NCBI RefSeq assembly: GCF_002205635.1
Contig: NZ_NISJ01000003.1
Location: 342,397-406,396, forward strand
Source of the DNA: Sphingopyxis witflariensis
GTDB lineage: Bacteria; Pseudomonadota; Alphaproteobacteria; Sphingomonadales; Sphingomonadaceae
DNA: 64,000 bases
Direction of reading: 5' to 3'
Shown here: positions 7,731 through 16,386 of the stretch, piece by piece
How positions within the stretch are numbered: position 1 is the first letter of the stretch
How the letters are laid out: each line of letters opens with the position of its first letter
Notes under the pieces: model-generated
Told to the model about the DNA's origin: nothing
The model's input: the letters and a program-made list of their open reading frames with translations, nothing else
Database searches by the model: none
Program-made: the position numbers and the translations under genes

Positions 7731-8636
7731 ATGGACCGACTTGCCGTCATGGAGCAGTTCCTCGCCGTGGCCGAGGCGGGTTCCTTTTCCGCGGCGGCGC
7801 GGCGGCTCAATGTCGGTCAGCCATCGATTTCGAAAGCCGTGGCGCAGCTCGAGGCCTATCTCGGCGTCCGGCTGTTCCAGCGCTCGACCCGCAGCCTGAC
7901 GCTCACCGAGGCGGGGCGGCGCTACCGCGACGGCGCCGAGCGTGCGATTGCAGCCGCCGCCGCCGCGGAGTTTGCCGCCAAGGAAGACGGGGGCCGGCTC
8001 GCTGGCCCGGTGCGCGTCGTGGTCCCGACCTGCCTTGCCCGGCTGCATCTCGTGCCACGTCTCCGGGAATTCTCTGATCAATTTCCCGAAGTCACGCTCG
8101 ATCTCGAGATCACTGATCGCGAGACCGATGTCGTGGCATCGGGCGTGGATATCGCGCTGCGGATCGGCACGCTCGCCGACACCGCTCTGGTCGCCTCGCG
8201 CATGGCGCGCACGCGGATGGCGCTGGTCGCGAACAAGGCTGAAAATGGTCTCGACGCCCCGCACAATTTCATGGGGCAGCCCGCGATCATCTCGCGCCTT
8301 CATCATGCGAAGAACAGCTGGGTCTTTCGCGACGGCAGCGCGCGCATCGCGATCATGGTGCATCCTGCGCTCATTCTCGACAGCGACGACGCGGCCCGGT
8401 CGGCAGCGCTTGCCGGTCTCGGCTATGCGATGTTGCCCCGGCCCTTCGTCGCCGATTTGATCGATACCGGCGATCTTGTCGAGTTGCTGCCCGACCATAT
8501 GCTCGAAGACATCGATTTATGGGCGCTGCTGCCGGCTGGCCGCGACCAGACCGCGAGAGTGCGCGCTTTTCTCGACTGGCTCCGCCCGCAGATGAACGCG
8601 ATCTTTGCCGATGAGCAACCCGGATTGCACGCATGA
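7731..8636 (+). CDS. LysR family transcriptional regulator
   Basis: The 301-residue protein has the N-terminal winged helix (MEQFLAVAEAGSFSAAARRLNVGQPSISKAVAQLE, read in overlapping parts) and a C-terminal substrate-binding domain of the CrgA/DmlR-like subgroup (DIALRIGTLADTALVASRMA). It is divergent from the peroxiredoxin-msrB-msrA-grx operon and overlaps the YeeE-like gene by 4 bp (ATGA), so it probably controls both. The inducer is unknown; a redox or sulfur signal is plausible from context. Confidence 0.92.
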   Translation: MDRLAVMEQFLAVAEAGSFSAAARRLNVGQPSISKAVAQLEAYLGVRLFQRSTRSLTLTEAGRRYRDGAERAIAAAAAAEFAAKEDGGRLAGPVRVVVPTCLARLHLVPRLREFSDQFPEVTLDLEITDRETDVVASGVDIALRIGTLADTALVASRMARTRMALVANKAENGLDAPHNFMGQPAIISRLHHAKNSWVFRDGSARIAIMVHPALILDSDDAARSAALAGLGYAMLPRPFVADLIDTGDLVELLPDHMLEDIDLWALLPAGRDQTARVRAFLDWLRPQMNAIFADEQPGLHA

Positions 8637-9613
8637 ACGCTATTGCTGTCGCCGTCGCAGCGTCGGTGCTGAGTTTCGCGATGGGCTTCGCGATCCGGCG
8701 CGGGACGGTCTGCGTGGTGGTTGCGGCGCAGGACCTTGTCGTGCGGCGCCGACCCGACAGATTCATCGGATTCGCGACGGCGGCCTGTTGGTCAGGGCTT
8801 CTGATTGTTCCCCTGGCATGGGCAGCGCCGGCTGTTTTTCACCTGTCGCCCGGCTATGACCAGCTTATCCAGGCCCTCCTGTTCGGGGGTCTTTTCGGGA
8901 TCGGTGCTTGGGCAAACCAGGCTTGCGGACTTGGAACGCTGGCGCATTTGACGGGCGGCAGGCTCGGATATCTTCTCACGCTCTTAGGTTGGGTGATCGG
9001 AGCCTCCTTGGTGTCCAAAGTCTACAGATCCCAACAAATGCCTGCGCCTTCGCTGCTCGAGACATCACCGCTCGCCGCAATCGCGGCTTGGCTGGCTTTC
9101 GCGGCGGTGTGCTGGTGGAGCTGGCCTCGGCTTCGGCTGCTGCGCCATCCGTCACGCTGGCGCAGGATTATGCTTGGACGCGCGCGGATGCGGCCCTTCG
9201 AAGCGATGCTCATTATCGGCGTCGGCGGCGGCCTGCTTTACGCCTGTGCCGGGAACTGGACCTATCTCAGCCTCCTGTCGAGTTACGCCTCGCAGATCGT
9301 CATGCGCGACTTTACCCCAAGCTCGCCGTTGCCCGCGCTCCTCGGCACCGCGATGATGGTCGCCGGCGGGCTGTTTGCCGCCGTTCGATCCTCCAGTTTC
9401 CGCTTGCGCGGCACAAATTTTCGGCAAGGCTCGCGGCATCTTGCTGGCGGCACCGTCATGGGGGCGGCAACGCAACTCATCCCGGGGGGCAATGGGGTGA
9501 TCATCGTCTACGGGCTGCCCTCCTTCGCTCCCCATGCCCTGACCGCCTATTTCGGGATGACCTTGACCCTTACGCTTATCTTCGCGTTTACAAACTATTC
9601 CCGCAGAGCATAG
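8633..9613 (+). CDS. YeeE/YedE (DUF395) family membrane transporter
   Basis: The 326-residue protein is almost entirely hydrophobic, with about nine membrane segments. Conserved features include FAIRRGTVCVV near residue 21, GAWANQACGLGTLAHLTGG around residue 100, and GGNGVIIVYGLPSF near the end. E. coli YeeE and relatives take up thiosulfate using conserved cysteines; here Cys occurs in the first and second of these motifs. It is co-transcribed with the LysR gene. A role in sulfur supply for thiol-based repair is an inference. Confidence 0.85.
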   Translation: MNAIAVAVAASVLSFAMGFAIRRGTVCVVVAAQDLVVRRRPDRFIGFATAACWSGLLIVPLAWAAPAVFHLSPGYDQLIQALLFGGLFGIGAWANQACGLGTLAHLTGGRLGYLLTLLGWVIGASLVSKVYRSQQMPAPSLLETSPLAAIAAWLAFAAVCWWSWPRLRLLRHPSRWRRIMLGRARMRPFEAMLIIGVGGGLLYACAGNWTYLSLLSSYASQIVMRDFTPSSPLPALLGTAMMVAGGLFAAVRSSSFRLRGTNFRQGSRHLAGGTVMGAATQLIPGGNGVIIVYGLPSFAPHALTAYFGMTLTLTLIFAFTNYSRRA

Positions 9614-9695
9614 AAACCATGCTCAAGGGTGAGCTGTTTTTGCGCGCGCGATGCGCGCATTATGCACATCATGTAATCAGGGAGGGTTAAGCGGG

Positions 9696-11120
9696 ATGGC
9701 CGATTTCGACTATGACGTGGCGATAATCGGCGCGGGTACTGCTGGAATGTCGGCGTACCGGGAAGCCATCAAATATAGCGATCGCGTCGTGATGATCGAT
9801 GGCGGGCCCTTGGGGACTACCTGTGCCCGCGTTGGCTGCATGCCGTCGAAATTGCTGATCGCTGCGGCAGAGGCGCGCCACCGTGCTGAAAGCGTTGGCA
9901 TGTTCGGACTTCGCTCTGGCCCCGTCGAGGTCGATGGGGTGGAGGTCATGAACCGCGTCCGCGCCGAGCGCGACCGCTTTGTCGGCTTCGTCACCGATGC
10001 AATTGCGGGGTTTGCACCCGGAGGCCTGCTTCGCGAGCACGCGCGTTTTGTCGATGACAATCGGCTCGAACTCGCGGGCGGGAAGCAGATCAGCGCGCGC
10101 AGCATCGTGATCGCCACGGGCTCGCGCCCAATCGTGCCCACGCGCCTGGAAGGGGCAGGCGATCGCTTGATTTTCAACGACCAACTGTTCGACTGGACCG
10201 ATCTGCCGTCCTCGGTCGCAGTCTTCGGCACCGGCGTGATCGGCCTCGAACTCGGCCAGGCTTTGCATCGCCTCGGCGTCCGCACGCATATCTATGGGCG
10301 CGGCGGCAGCGTCGGCCCGCTGACCGATCCGGACGTTATGGCCTATGCGGCGGCCCATATCTCGAGCGAAATTCCTGTCGACTGGATGGCAGCCGATGCA
10401 AGCGTCGCGCGCGACGGGGACTCCGTGGTCGTCCGGTCAGCAGGTGGCGAGCAGCGGTTCGATTATCTCCTCGCGACCGCAGGCCGACGCGCCAATGTCG
10501 ACAATCTCGGACTGGAAAACACCTCGCTCACGCTTGATGCCCATGGCGTCCCCACCTATGATCACCTGTCCATGCGCGCCAGTTACAGCGACATCTTCAT
10601 CGCGGGCGACTCGGCGGTCGATCTCTCGCTGCTCCACGAGGCTGCGGATGAAGGCCGCGTGGCGGGCGAAAATGCGGCGCGCTATCCTCACAGCTACCGC
10701 CGCGCGCGCCGGACCCCGTTGACGATCGTCTTCACCGATCCCCAGATTGCCATCGCCGGGCGCAGCCATGCCGACCTTCTTCGCGACCGGATGGATTTCG
10801 CCATCGGCGAAGTGTCGTTCGAAGACCAGGGACGCGCTCGCATATTGGGGCTCAATCGGGGATTGCTGCGCGTCTACGGCGATCGGCCGAGCGGTCTGCT
10901 GCTTGGCGCCGAGATCTTCGGTCCGGCCGCGGAACATCTTGCTCATCTGCTCGCCTGGTCGATCGAGAGCCGGCTCACCGTGCCAGAGCTGCTTGAGCGG
11001 CCATTCTATCACCCGGTCATCGAGGAGGGACTGCGCACCGCGCTTCGCCACCTCAATCACCAACTCGGGTTCGGACCCAATCCGCCGCTGCGCTGCATCG
11101 ATTGCGGTCCGGGAGGCTAG
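9696..11120 (+). CDS. dihydrolipoamide dehydrogenase-like pyridine nucleotide-disulfide oxidoreductase
   Basis: The 474-residue protein starts at ATG 9696 after GGGAGGG. FAD-binding AIIGAGTAGMSA is at about residues 9-20. The redox-active pair is in TCARVGCMPSK (about 44-54), against CLNVGC in typical Lpd. A second Rossmann motif is VFGTGVIGLELG, and the C-terminal dimer domain ends in ERPFYHPVIEEGLRTALRHL. There is no lipoyl domain or pyruvate dehydrogenase gene nearby, so its substrate is probably another disulfide. It follows the YeeE-like gene. Confidence 0.9.
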   Translation: MADFDYDVAIIGAGTAGMSAYREAIKYSDRVVMIDGGPLGTTCARVGCMPSKLLIAAAEARHRAESVGMFGLRSGPVEVDGVEVMNRVRAERDRFVGFVTDAIAGFAPGGLLREHARFVDDNRLELAGGKQISARSIVIATGSRPIVPTRLEGAGDRLIFNDQLFDWTDLPSSVAVFGTGVIGLELGQALHRLGVRTHIYGRGGSVGPLTDPDVMAYAAAHISSEIPVDWMAADASVARDGDSVVVRSAGGEQRFDYLLATAGRRANVDNLGLENTSLTLDAHGVPTYDHLSMRASYSDIFIAGDSAVDLSLLHEAADEGRVAGENAARYPHSYRRARRTPLTIVFTDPQIAIAGRSHADLLRDRMDFAIGEVSFEDQGRARILGLNRGLLRVYGDRPSGLLLGAEIFGPAAEHLAHLLAWSIESRLTVPELLERPFYHPVIEEGLRTALRHLNHQLGFGPNPPLRCIDCGPGG

Positions 11121-11677
11121 GCGAAGCGGTGCGCAGCGTCAGCCCGGATCGAAACTTGGCACATGGCAACGGGGCGAATTCGGCAGAGCTTACGCCCGAG
11201 TCCGGATCGCGCGAGGCCGAGGCAGAGAGACGCGCCGATTTCCTGCCACTCCTCGCGCGAGCGCAACAGGGCGTGCGAGCCGAATTGCAGGGTAAGGAAA
11301 GAAGCAACACGCCCCGTCGCGCCGCTATGCTGACGACCCTGTCGGCCAATGGCACGGCGACACCGATGCGCACACTCGCATAGCTGCTCGCGATCGGCCA
11401 ATCGTCGCTTTCAGGCCTTATCGATCGCATGGTGATCGATGGACTGCTCGAGCGTCAGCCCGATCCCGATGATCGCCGTGCCTATCTGATCGCCCTCACC
11501 CAAAGAGGCAAAGTCGAGCGCGCCGAGGTGGTCCTGGCGAGACTGCCGATTGAATTGTCGTCCGCGCCGTCAAATGGGGTTTTGCGGTCGCGCGCTCGCG
11601 AGGTTGGCAATCAGCTCTTGTCTGGTCTGATGCGCGTGGGCATGCCACGCCGGTTGACCCGGGCCGCTGCGCCATGA
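11121..11677 (+). pseudogene. MarR family regulator broken by an in-frame stop
   Basis: The frame that ends at TAG 11381-11383 continues without shift into a clear MarR winged-helix half: LLAIGQSSLSGLIDRM, then DGLLERQPDPDDRRAYLIAL. The part before the stop (LQGKERSNTPRRAAMLTTL) is the matching first half. Thus one nonsense codon splits the DNA-binding domain, and the C-terminal part past about 11560 also degenerates and runs into the convergent gene. The pieces are unlikely to be functional alone. Confidence 0.7.
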
Positions 11678-12223
11678 CTGGCTGAGCGGGCTGTGATCCA
11701 CGGTGTCGTAGCCGAGCTGGTCGTTAAGCCGGGTAACAAGAGCCACTGCTTCGGGGAAGTTGCTCGATACCGGCAATGCATGACGACCGGGCGAGCCCGG
11801 TGGCGTCCCCAGTTTGAGCAGGCGTGGCGCCTGTATGGCAGTGAAAGCCTTGATTACCTTCGATTTTGGAAGTTGCGTCTGGCGCAGTTCGTGTTCCGTC
11901 TTTTCGCCCGACTCGACGATGGCATATCGTCCGTCGCGCCAGGCCATATAATTGTTGGTGTCGATCACGATCTTGCCCGCCAGTTGCTCGGTCGGCATAT
12001 TGTTCTCCAGTTTGAGTGGCACCGCGATGACGACGAAGTCGCCCGCCTCGGCCGCGCCAGCGGCAGTCGCTGCCCGTGCCGACGGTCCAAGCTCGGCGAT
12101 GAGGTCACCAAGGGTTTCTGGTCCGCGCGAATTGGCCATGACGACCTTATAACCGCTCGCAATGGCCGCACGTGCGATCTGGCTGCCGACCTCCCCAGCG
12201 CCGATAATCCCGATAGTGGTCAC
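11570..12223 (-). CDS. NADP-dependent (F420-reductase-like) oxidoreductase
   Basis: The 217-residue protein starts at GTG 12223 (TTIGIIGAGEVGSQIARAA), with a Rossmann nucleotide-binding loop at the very N-terminus; an ATG further upstream would add about 28 residues without known homology. The family (PF03807-type) includes F420-dependent NADP reductases and many uncharacterised NADPH-binding proteins. A middle segment IVIDTNNYMAWRDG and KAFTAIQAPRLLKLG fit the group. It is 128 bp downstream of the SDR gene in the same direction. Confidence 0.82.
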   Translation of the reverse strand: MTTIGIIGAGEVGSQIARAAIASGYKVVMANSRGPETLGDLIAELGPSARAATAAGAAEAGDFVVIAVPLKLENNMPTEQLAGKIVIDTNNYMAWRDGRYAIVESGEKTEHELRQTQLPKSKVIKAFTAIQAPRLLKLGTPPGSPGRHALPVSSNFPEAVALVTRLNDQLGYDTVDHSPLSQSWRSGPGQPAWHAHAHQTRQELIANLASARPQNPI

Positions 12224-12351
12224 GGCAGATTCTCGACGGTGCGCAGTTTCAACATGATAGACATTCCTTTGGTATGCTCGCTGGGCGAACTGCGGTTGAG
12301 ATCGCAAGAAGCGAACCGAACCCGATTTGGAGCGGCCCGCTCCTTGAGCGG

Positions 12352-13065
12352 TCAGGCGCCGAACGCACCATCGATAGTGTGCATTGCGCCCGTAACGAAG
12401 CCCGCCTCCGGGCCCGCCAGCCAGGCCACCATCCCCGCGACCTCCTCTGGGCGCCCGTGACGCTTGATGGCCATGAAGCTGTGCAGGATATCCTTCATCG
12501 GGCCGTCTGCGGGGTTGGCATCGGTGTCGATCGGGCCTGGTTGCACGACATTGATAGTGATGCCGCGCGGGCCGAAGTCGCGAGCAAGGCCGCGCGCCAT
12601 GCCCTGGAGGGCGGATTTGCTCAGTGCATAGGCCGCCATTCCTGCGACGGGCATCCTGTCGCCATTAACCGAGCCGATAATGATGATCCGCCCACCCTCG
12701 GGCATCTGTCGAGCGGCCTCGACCGAGGCGTGGTAGGGTGCGTGGACATTGATGCGCAACAGCCGATCCACCGCGTCGGGGTCAAGGTCAAGGGAATCTC
12801 CGAAGGCGGCAATCCCGGCATTGACCACCAGCACGTCCAGCTTTCCGCTGTTGCGCACCTGGGCTATGACCGCATCGCGGTCCGCACTGTCAGTCTGAAC
12901 GGCGGTGCTGCCGGTCGCATCTGCCAAATGGTGCGCCGCCTCGGGCGACCCAGAGTAAGTGAAGGTCACAAGAGCGCCATCCGCCACGAAGCGTCGTACG
13001 ATGGCGGCGCCAATCCCCCGGCTTCCTCCCAGCACTAGTACAGATTTGTCTTGAAAATCAGCCAT
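12352..13065 (-). CDS. short-chain dehydrogenase/reductase (SDR)
   Basis: The 237-residue protein is a classical SDR: GGSRGIGAAI nucleotide motif (about residues 13-22), NAGIA, catalytic Ser in IIIGSVNG, Tyr-x3-Lys in YALSK, and PGPIDTDANP. The C-terminus DGAFGA is typical. It is divergent from a TetR gene with an inverted repeat between them. The substrate is not evident. It probably forms an operon with the NADP-binding gene downstream. Confidence 0.9.
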   Translation of the reverse strand: MADFQDKSVLVLGGSRGIGAAIVRRFVADGALVTFTYSGSPEAAHHLADATGSTAVQTDSADRDAVIAQVRNSGKLDVLVVNAGIAAFGDSLDLDPDAVDRLLRINVHAPYHASVEAARQMPEGGRIIIIGSVNGDRMPVAGMAAYALSKSALQGMARGLARDFGPRGITINVVQPGPIDTDANPADGPMKDILHSFMAIKRHGRPEEVAGMVAWLAGPEAGFVTGAMHTIDGAFGA

Positions 13066-13084
13066 CGAAACGTCCCTTGGAGAG

Positions 13085-13106
13085 TTATGTAAGATGCGCT
13101 ACATAA
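13085..13106. promoter_or_regulatory. inverted repeat, probable TetR operator
   Basis: TTATGTA (13085-13091) and TACATAA (13100-13106) are perfect 7-bp arms separated by 8 bp, between the divergent SDR and TetR genes. The site overlaps the first possible ATG of tetR (13094), which argues for the later start at 13127. Confidence 0.65.
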
Positions 13107-13126
13107 GCCATCTAAAAATCAGGTCA

Positions 13127-13744
13127 ATGGATTTTGTAATGTCTCATACAAATATATCGCGCCCGCGCGGCCGGCCACGCCGTTTCGATCCCGACGAGGC
13201 GGTCGTTACGGCGCAGCAATTGTTCCATACGTACGGCTACGATGCGGTGAGTGTTGCCGATGTCACTGGCGCACTCGGCATTAACCCGCCGAGCTTTTAC
13301 GCAGCCTTCGGTAACAAGGCCGGACTCTACCTCCGCGTTCTCGATCGCTACGCCAAGACCGGCGCCATTGCCCTGGCGGATATCTTGCGAGCTGACCGGC
13401 CCGTAGCCGAGTGCCTCATTGCCGTTCTTGAAGAGGCAGCGCGCCGCTACGCCGCCAATAATGGGGCGGCCGGTTGCTTGGTGCTGGAAGGCACACATAG
13501 CAATGATGCCGGAGCGCGCAGCGTTTCCTGTGCCACCCATGCAGCCGCCGAAGACGTGATCCGTCGTTATATTGCCGCGCGGCACCCGGAAGAGTCCGGA
13601 CGACTGACCGATTTCGTCAGCGCCACCATGTCCGGGATGTCGGCCAAGGCACGCAACGGGCAAGACGTGGACCGTCTCCTCGCCACGGCCCGCTTAGCCG
13701 GACTGGCGATCAATCAGGCGCTGCCTGTCCCGCCTCTATGCTGA
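13127..13744 (+). CDS. TetR family transcriptional regulator
   Basis: About 205 residues with an Arg/Pro-rich N-terminus (SRPRGRPRRFDPDEAV) and a helix-turn-helix VADVTGALGINPPSFYAAFGNKAGLY. The C-terminal domain belongs to the group that often carries Cys near CLVLEGTHSN; the Cys residues here (AAGCLVLE and SVSCATHA) are candidates for redox or electrophile sensing. It is divergent from the SDR gene and probably represses it through the 22-bp operator between them. Confidence 0.87.
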   Translation: MDFVMSHTNISRPRGRPRRFDPDEAVVTAQQLFHTYGYDAVSVADVTGALGINPPSFYAAFGNKAGLYLRVLDRYAKTGAIALADILRADRPVAECLIAVLEEAARRYAANNGAAGCLVLEGTHSNDAGARSVSCATHAAAEDVIRRYIAARHPEESGRLTDFVSATMSGMSAKARNGQDVDRLLATARLAGLAINQALPVPPLC

Positions 13745-14226
13745 ACGGCCCTGTCGCTTGGTCTTTGAAGCTGTGCAACCAGCGTCCGCAGCGATCGCGA
13801 CAAGGTTGATGACACCCTCGCCGTTGTTATTGGCGTTTGTCGCACCGGGGGCACCACCACATTCGAACCCAACAGGTCGACCGTCTGATGAAGTTACTTA
13901 ACTGCCATGACAGTGCCAGTCTCGAGGCCCCAAATTCGCCTCCCGTCGACTGTCCGCTTTGTGTGCCGGCTGATCAGGCAGCAGACTGACCGCATTCCAT
14001 CCCATATCGGGCAATCGCAGGATCAATCACGGTTGCTGCTGATGAAAATTGATCAATTTTGAGAAGGCGGCCATGTGGCGAGAGAGGAATCCCGTTCCAG
14101 CCTCACCTCCCCGGTCGGGCGGCAAGCTCTCCAGAAAAGATAAGCCATGCTCGATGCGCCTGTCGGCGGGGAGCCTCGCGCTTTTCGCCGACAGGTTCGC
14201 ATCATGACTGGAGCGTCGTGATTATC
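13745..14226. other. 482-bp gap without a recognisable gene
   Basis: No convincing coding frame was found on either strand. The gap contains a perfect 16-bp palindrome, AAAATTGATCAATTTT (14045-14060), which is AT-rich against a GC-rich background and could be a regulator site or part of a terminator for the leftward DoxX-like operon. The rest shows no repeat or promoter that I can support. Confidence 0.4.
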
Positions 14227-14721
14227 TTAGAGCTGCGCGCCGGCAGGTTTTTTCTGTCGGACGGCCGCCGAGAGCAAAACCAGCGAAGCGGCAAGCAACA
14301 CGACGTCTTTCAACAAAAATTGCCCGGGTACGGCCGAAATGGCAGGGAACCCGCCGGCAGTCGGCTCTGCGACACCCGGCGTCGACAGGAAGAACGTCAA
14401 GGTAATGGCATAGGTCGTCGCCGACATGGCGGCGCCAAGGGCAGAAAAAATCGGTTTGTAAACGCCGAGGATCAGGGCGGCGGCCGTGGCGAGTTCGAGC
14501 GTGCCGATGATCTGGCTCGCGCCCTGGACGCCGAACAGCGAGTGAAGCCAGCCCATAAGCGGGCTGTGTTCGATGAAGGGGGCAATGCCTTGCGCCTCAT
14601 AAGCCGTGAATTTCATGCCGCCGAACCACAGAAAGACAAGGACCAGAGCCCATCGCAGCAGAGCGAGTTCGCGCATTTGATGCTCGGGGACGCTGAATGA
14701 ATATTTTTCCGATAAGCTCAT
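14227..14721 (-). CDS. DUF417/YkgB family membrane protein (DoxX-like)
   Basis: The 164-residue protein starts MSLSEKYSFSV and has four predicted membrane segments: ALLRWALVLVFLWFGGMKF, GTLELATAAALILGVYKP, ALGAAMSATTYAITLTFFLS and KDVVLLAASLVLLSAAV. The GGMKF...EAQGI and EHSPLMGW segments are typical of YkgB/RclC-like proteins; RclC is part of the reactive-chlorine resistance operon of E. coli. It follows the Cys-cluster MarR gene after 41 bp, so MarR probably controls it. Confidence 0.87.
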   Translation of the reverse strand: MSLSEKYSFSVPEHQMRELALLRWALVLVFLWFGGMKFTAYEAQGIAPFIEHSPLMGWLHSLFGVQGASQIIGTLELATAAALILGVYKPIFSALGAAMSATTYAITLTFFLSTPGVAEPTAGGFPAISAVPGQFLLKDVVLLAASLVLLSAAVRQKKPAGAQL

Positions 14722-14762
14722 AATCAATGCCCTTTTTGTTGATGGAAATGTGGCGAGAGGCG

Positions 14763-15305
14763 TCAGTTTGTAATTCCGGGACCGACGATGTCGGTCGGAC
14801 AGTTGGTGCACTTCTCTTCGTCGCAGAAACGGCAGGTCGTGCGCGCGCGCACGTCGTCGCGCGGCAATGACGCGAGGATGGTTTCCGCGACGCGCTCCAG
14901 CGCCGCGCGGTCCTTTTCGCCCACCGCAGCAAGCAACGCGGTGATCGCTTTGCTGCGCAGATTCAGGAGCGCCATCCGTTCCGTCTCGCCGCTTGGCGTC
15001 AAAGACACGTGCATGACGCGGCGATCGCAAGCGGATTGCGCTTTCAAGACGAAATTCTGAGCGACCAGCCGTTCGACCACGCGGGCAGCACCGGCATGCG
15101 ACAGGCGCAGGGCCTTGCCGATCTGGTCGATCGAAAGCCCCGGTTCGTGGCCGATGAGGCTCAATGCCGCCGCGGTTTCCCCGCCGGCCGGAAAGCGCTG
15201 TGATATCGCACCGCGCATCTCGTCCGAAACCCCCTGCGCGAGGGCGCCGAAGAGATTGATCAGCCGATCGGAAGGTGAAGCGTCCTTGGTCAATCGCATT
15301 CCCAT
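14763..15305 (-). CDS. MarR family regulator with C-terminal Cys cluster (copy 1)
   Basis: The 180-residue protein has a MarR winged helix (LSIDQIGKALRLSHAGAARVVERL, in overlapping parts) and a C-terminal extension CRFCDEEKCTNCP, i.e. C-x2-C-x4-C-x2-C, suited to a metal or a redox switch. The start codon (15305) directly abuts a perfect 19-bp palindrome (15307-15325), so strong autoregulation is likely. It forms an operon with the YkgB-like gene. A paralogue with the same Cys spacing is at 43560-44099. Confidence 0.9.
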   Translation of the reverse strand: MGMRLTKDASPSDRLINLFGALAQGVSDEMRGAISQRFPAGGETAAALSLIGHEPGLSIDQIGKALRLSHAGAARVVERLVAQNFVLKAQSACDRRVMHVSLTPSGETERMALLNLRSKAITALLAAVGEKDRAALERVAETILASLPRDDVRARTTCRFCDEEKCTNCPTDIVGPGITN

Positions 15306-15306
15306 A

Positions 15307-15325
15307 TATATGCGCCGCGCATATA
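15307..15325. promoter_or_regulatory. MarR-type operator, perfect 19-bp palindrome (site M1)
   Basis: TATATGCGCCGCGCATATA, one base before the marR start codon. An identical copy occurs at 39629-39647 and a one-mismatch copy at 45212-45230. The location over the expected transcription start suggests repression. Confidence 0.8.
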
Positions 15326-15366
15326 AATAACGCAGTGGCTGGAGAATGCAAGAGGCGATCCGGGCT

Positions 15367-16386
15367 TCAGAGCTTGAGCCTCTCCTTCATGGGCTCACGA
15401 TCGGTCTGTTCGATGGGGTACCACCGGTAGCCGGACCCGTCCGCGGCGATATGGCCCACCCCCGGGAACGGAAGATGGGGCGCCGCGATCATCATGCGGT
15501 CGCGAGCGAAGCGGCTGAACGCAGCTTTGCGTACGGCGCGCGCGCCGTCCTGGCGAACATCGAACGTGATCGTCACGTCGGGGCGTGGGAACTGAACCGC
15601 GCCAGCGTGGATGACATCGCCGACGAAGACGATGCTCTGACCTTTGCTGGTCAGGGTGTAGAAGGCTGTGCCGGGGGTGTGCCCAGGGTGGAGTTCGGCA
15701 CGAATGCCTGGCACGACTTCGCCATCGGTATCGATCGGCTTCACCCGGCCAGCCGTGACATAGGGTGTCAGCGTCTGCTCGGTCTCGGTCCAGAAGCGCT
15801 TGTCGAGCCCGCTCTTTGCTGCGTTGGCAACATCCGAGAAAAAGCGAATATCTGCACCGCCGGCATAGACCGTCGCGCGCGGGAAGACGATCTTGCCAGC
15901 CTTCGTGAGACCGCCGCTGTGGTCGCTGTGGACATGCGTGATGAGTATGTCGGTGATTGTCTCCGGCGCGGCCCCGGCTGCTGCCAGCGCCTCGAGCAGC
16001 CTGCCGCCATTGCCTGGGCCGAAAAGATCGCCGGCACCGACATCGACAAGGATCCGCCGCCCGTTGAAGTCTATCAGATACGCGTTGATCGAAGCCTCTG
16101 CGGGATTGGCTAGGAAACTGCGGGCAAGAATGTCGTCGATCGCTTGCGGCGTGACGCCGCGCAGCAACTGGTGCAGGTCCAGCGGGACGGACCCATCCGA
16201 CAATGCCGTTATCCGGGCATCACCAATCGTAAATCGATAGATTGCGGGAGCGGTCTGGCGAACGGTCCCGGCTATCGTGTCGGGGACTGCGACGGGCGTC
16301 GGAGCCGCTAAACCGGAAGAAGAGGATATCGGGCCAAGCAGCGCCAGGGTGAGAGGGACAACAGTGAATAGCTTTTTGGTCATCAT
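15367..16386 (-). CDS. periplasmic metallo-beta-lactamase-fold hydrolase
   Basis: The 339-residue protein begins with a signal peptide (positive MMTKK, hydrophobic core to about residue 27, GLAAP cleavage region). The metal site THVHSDHSGG is near residue 155, with later His in HPGHTPG and FVGDVIHAG. Such enzymes range from lactonases to alkylsulfatases and quinol hydrolases; substrate is not evident. The start overlaps the msrA-like gene by 4 bp (ATGA at 16383-16386), so the two are co-transcribed. Confidence 0.88.
   Translation of the reverse strand: MMTKKLFTVVPLTLALLGPISSSSGLAAPTPVAVPDTIAGTVRQTAPAIYRFTIGDARITALSDGSVPLDLHQLLRGVTPQAIDDILARSFLANPAEASINAYLIDFNGRRILVDVGAGDLFGPGNGGRLLEALAAAGAAPETITDILITHVHSDHSGGLTKAGKIVFPRATVYAGGADIRFFSDVANAAKSGLDKRFWTETEQTLTPYVTAGRVKPIDTDGEVVPGIRAELHPGHTPGTAFYTLTSKGQSIVFVGDVIHAGAVQFPRPDVTITFDVRQDGARAVRKAAFSRFARDRMMIAAPHLPFPGVGHIAADGSGYRWYPIEQTDREPMKERLKL

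Noticed and set aside
9651..9660. Palindrome ATGCGCGCAT between the YeeE-like and Lpd-like genes, considered as another MarR operator.
   Set aside because: The half-sites are closer than in the 19-bp sites and the flanking TATA is missing; GC-rich short palindromes like this are common by chance here.
14059..14700. Long plus-strand frame opposite the YkgB-like gene.
   Set aside because: It is a shadow of the minus-strand gene; its protein is highly charged and lacks domain features, and its start has no ribosome-binding site.
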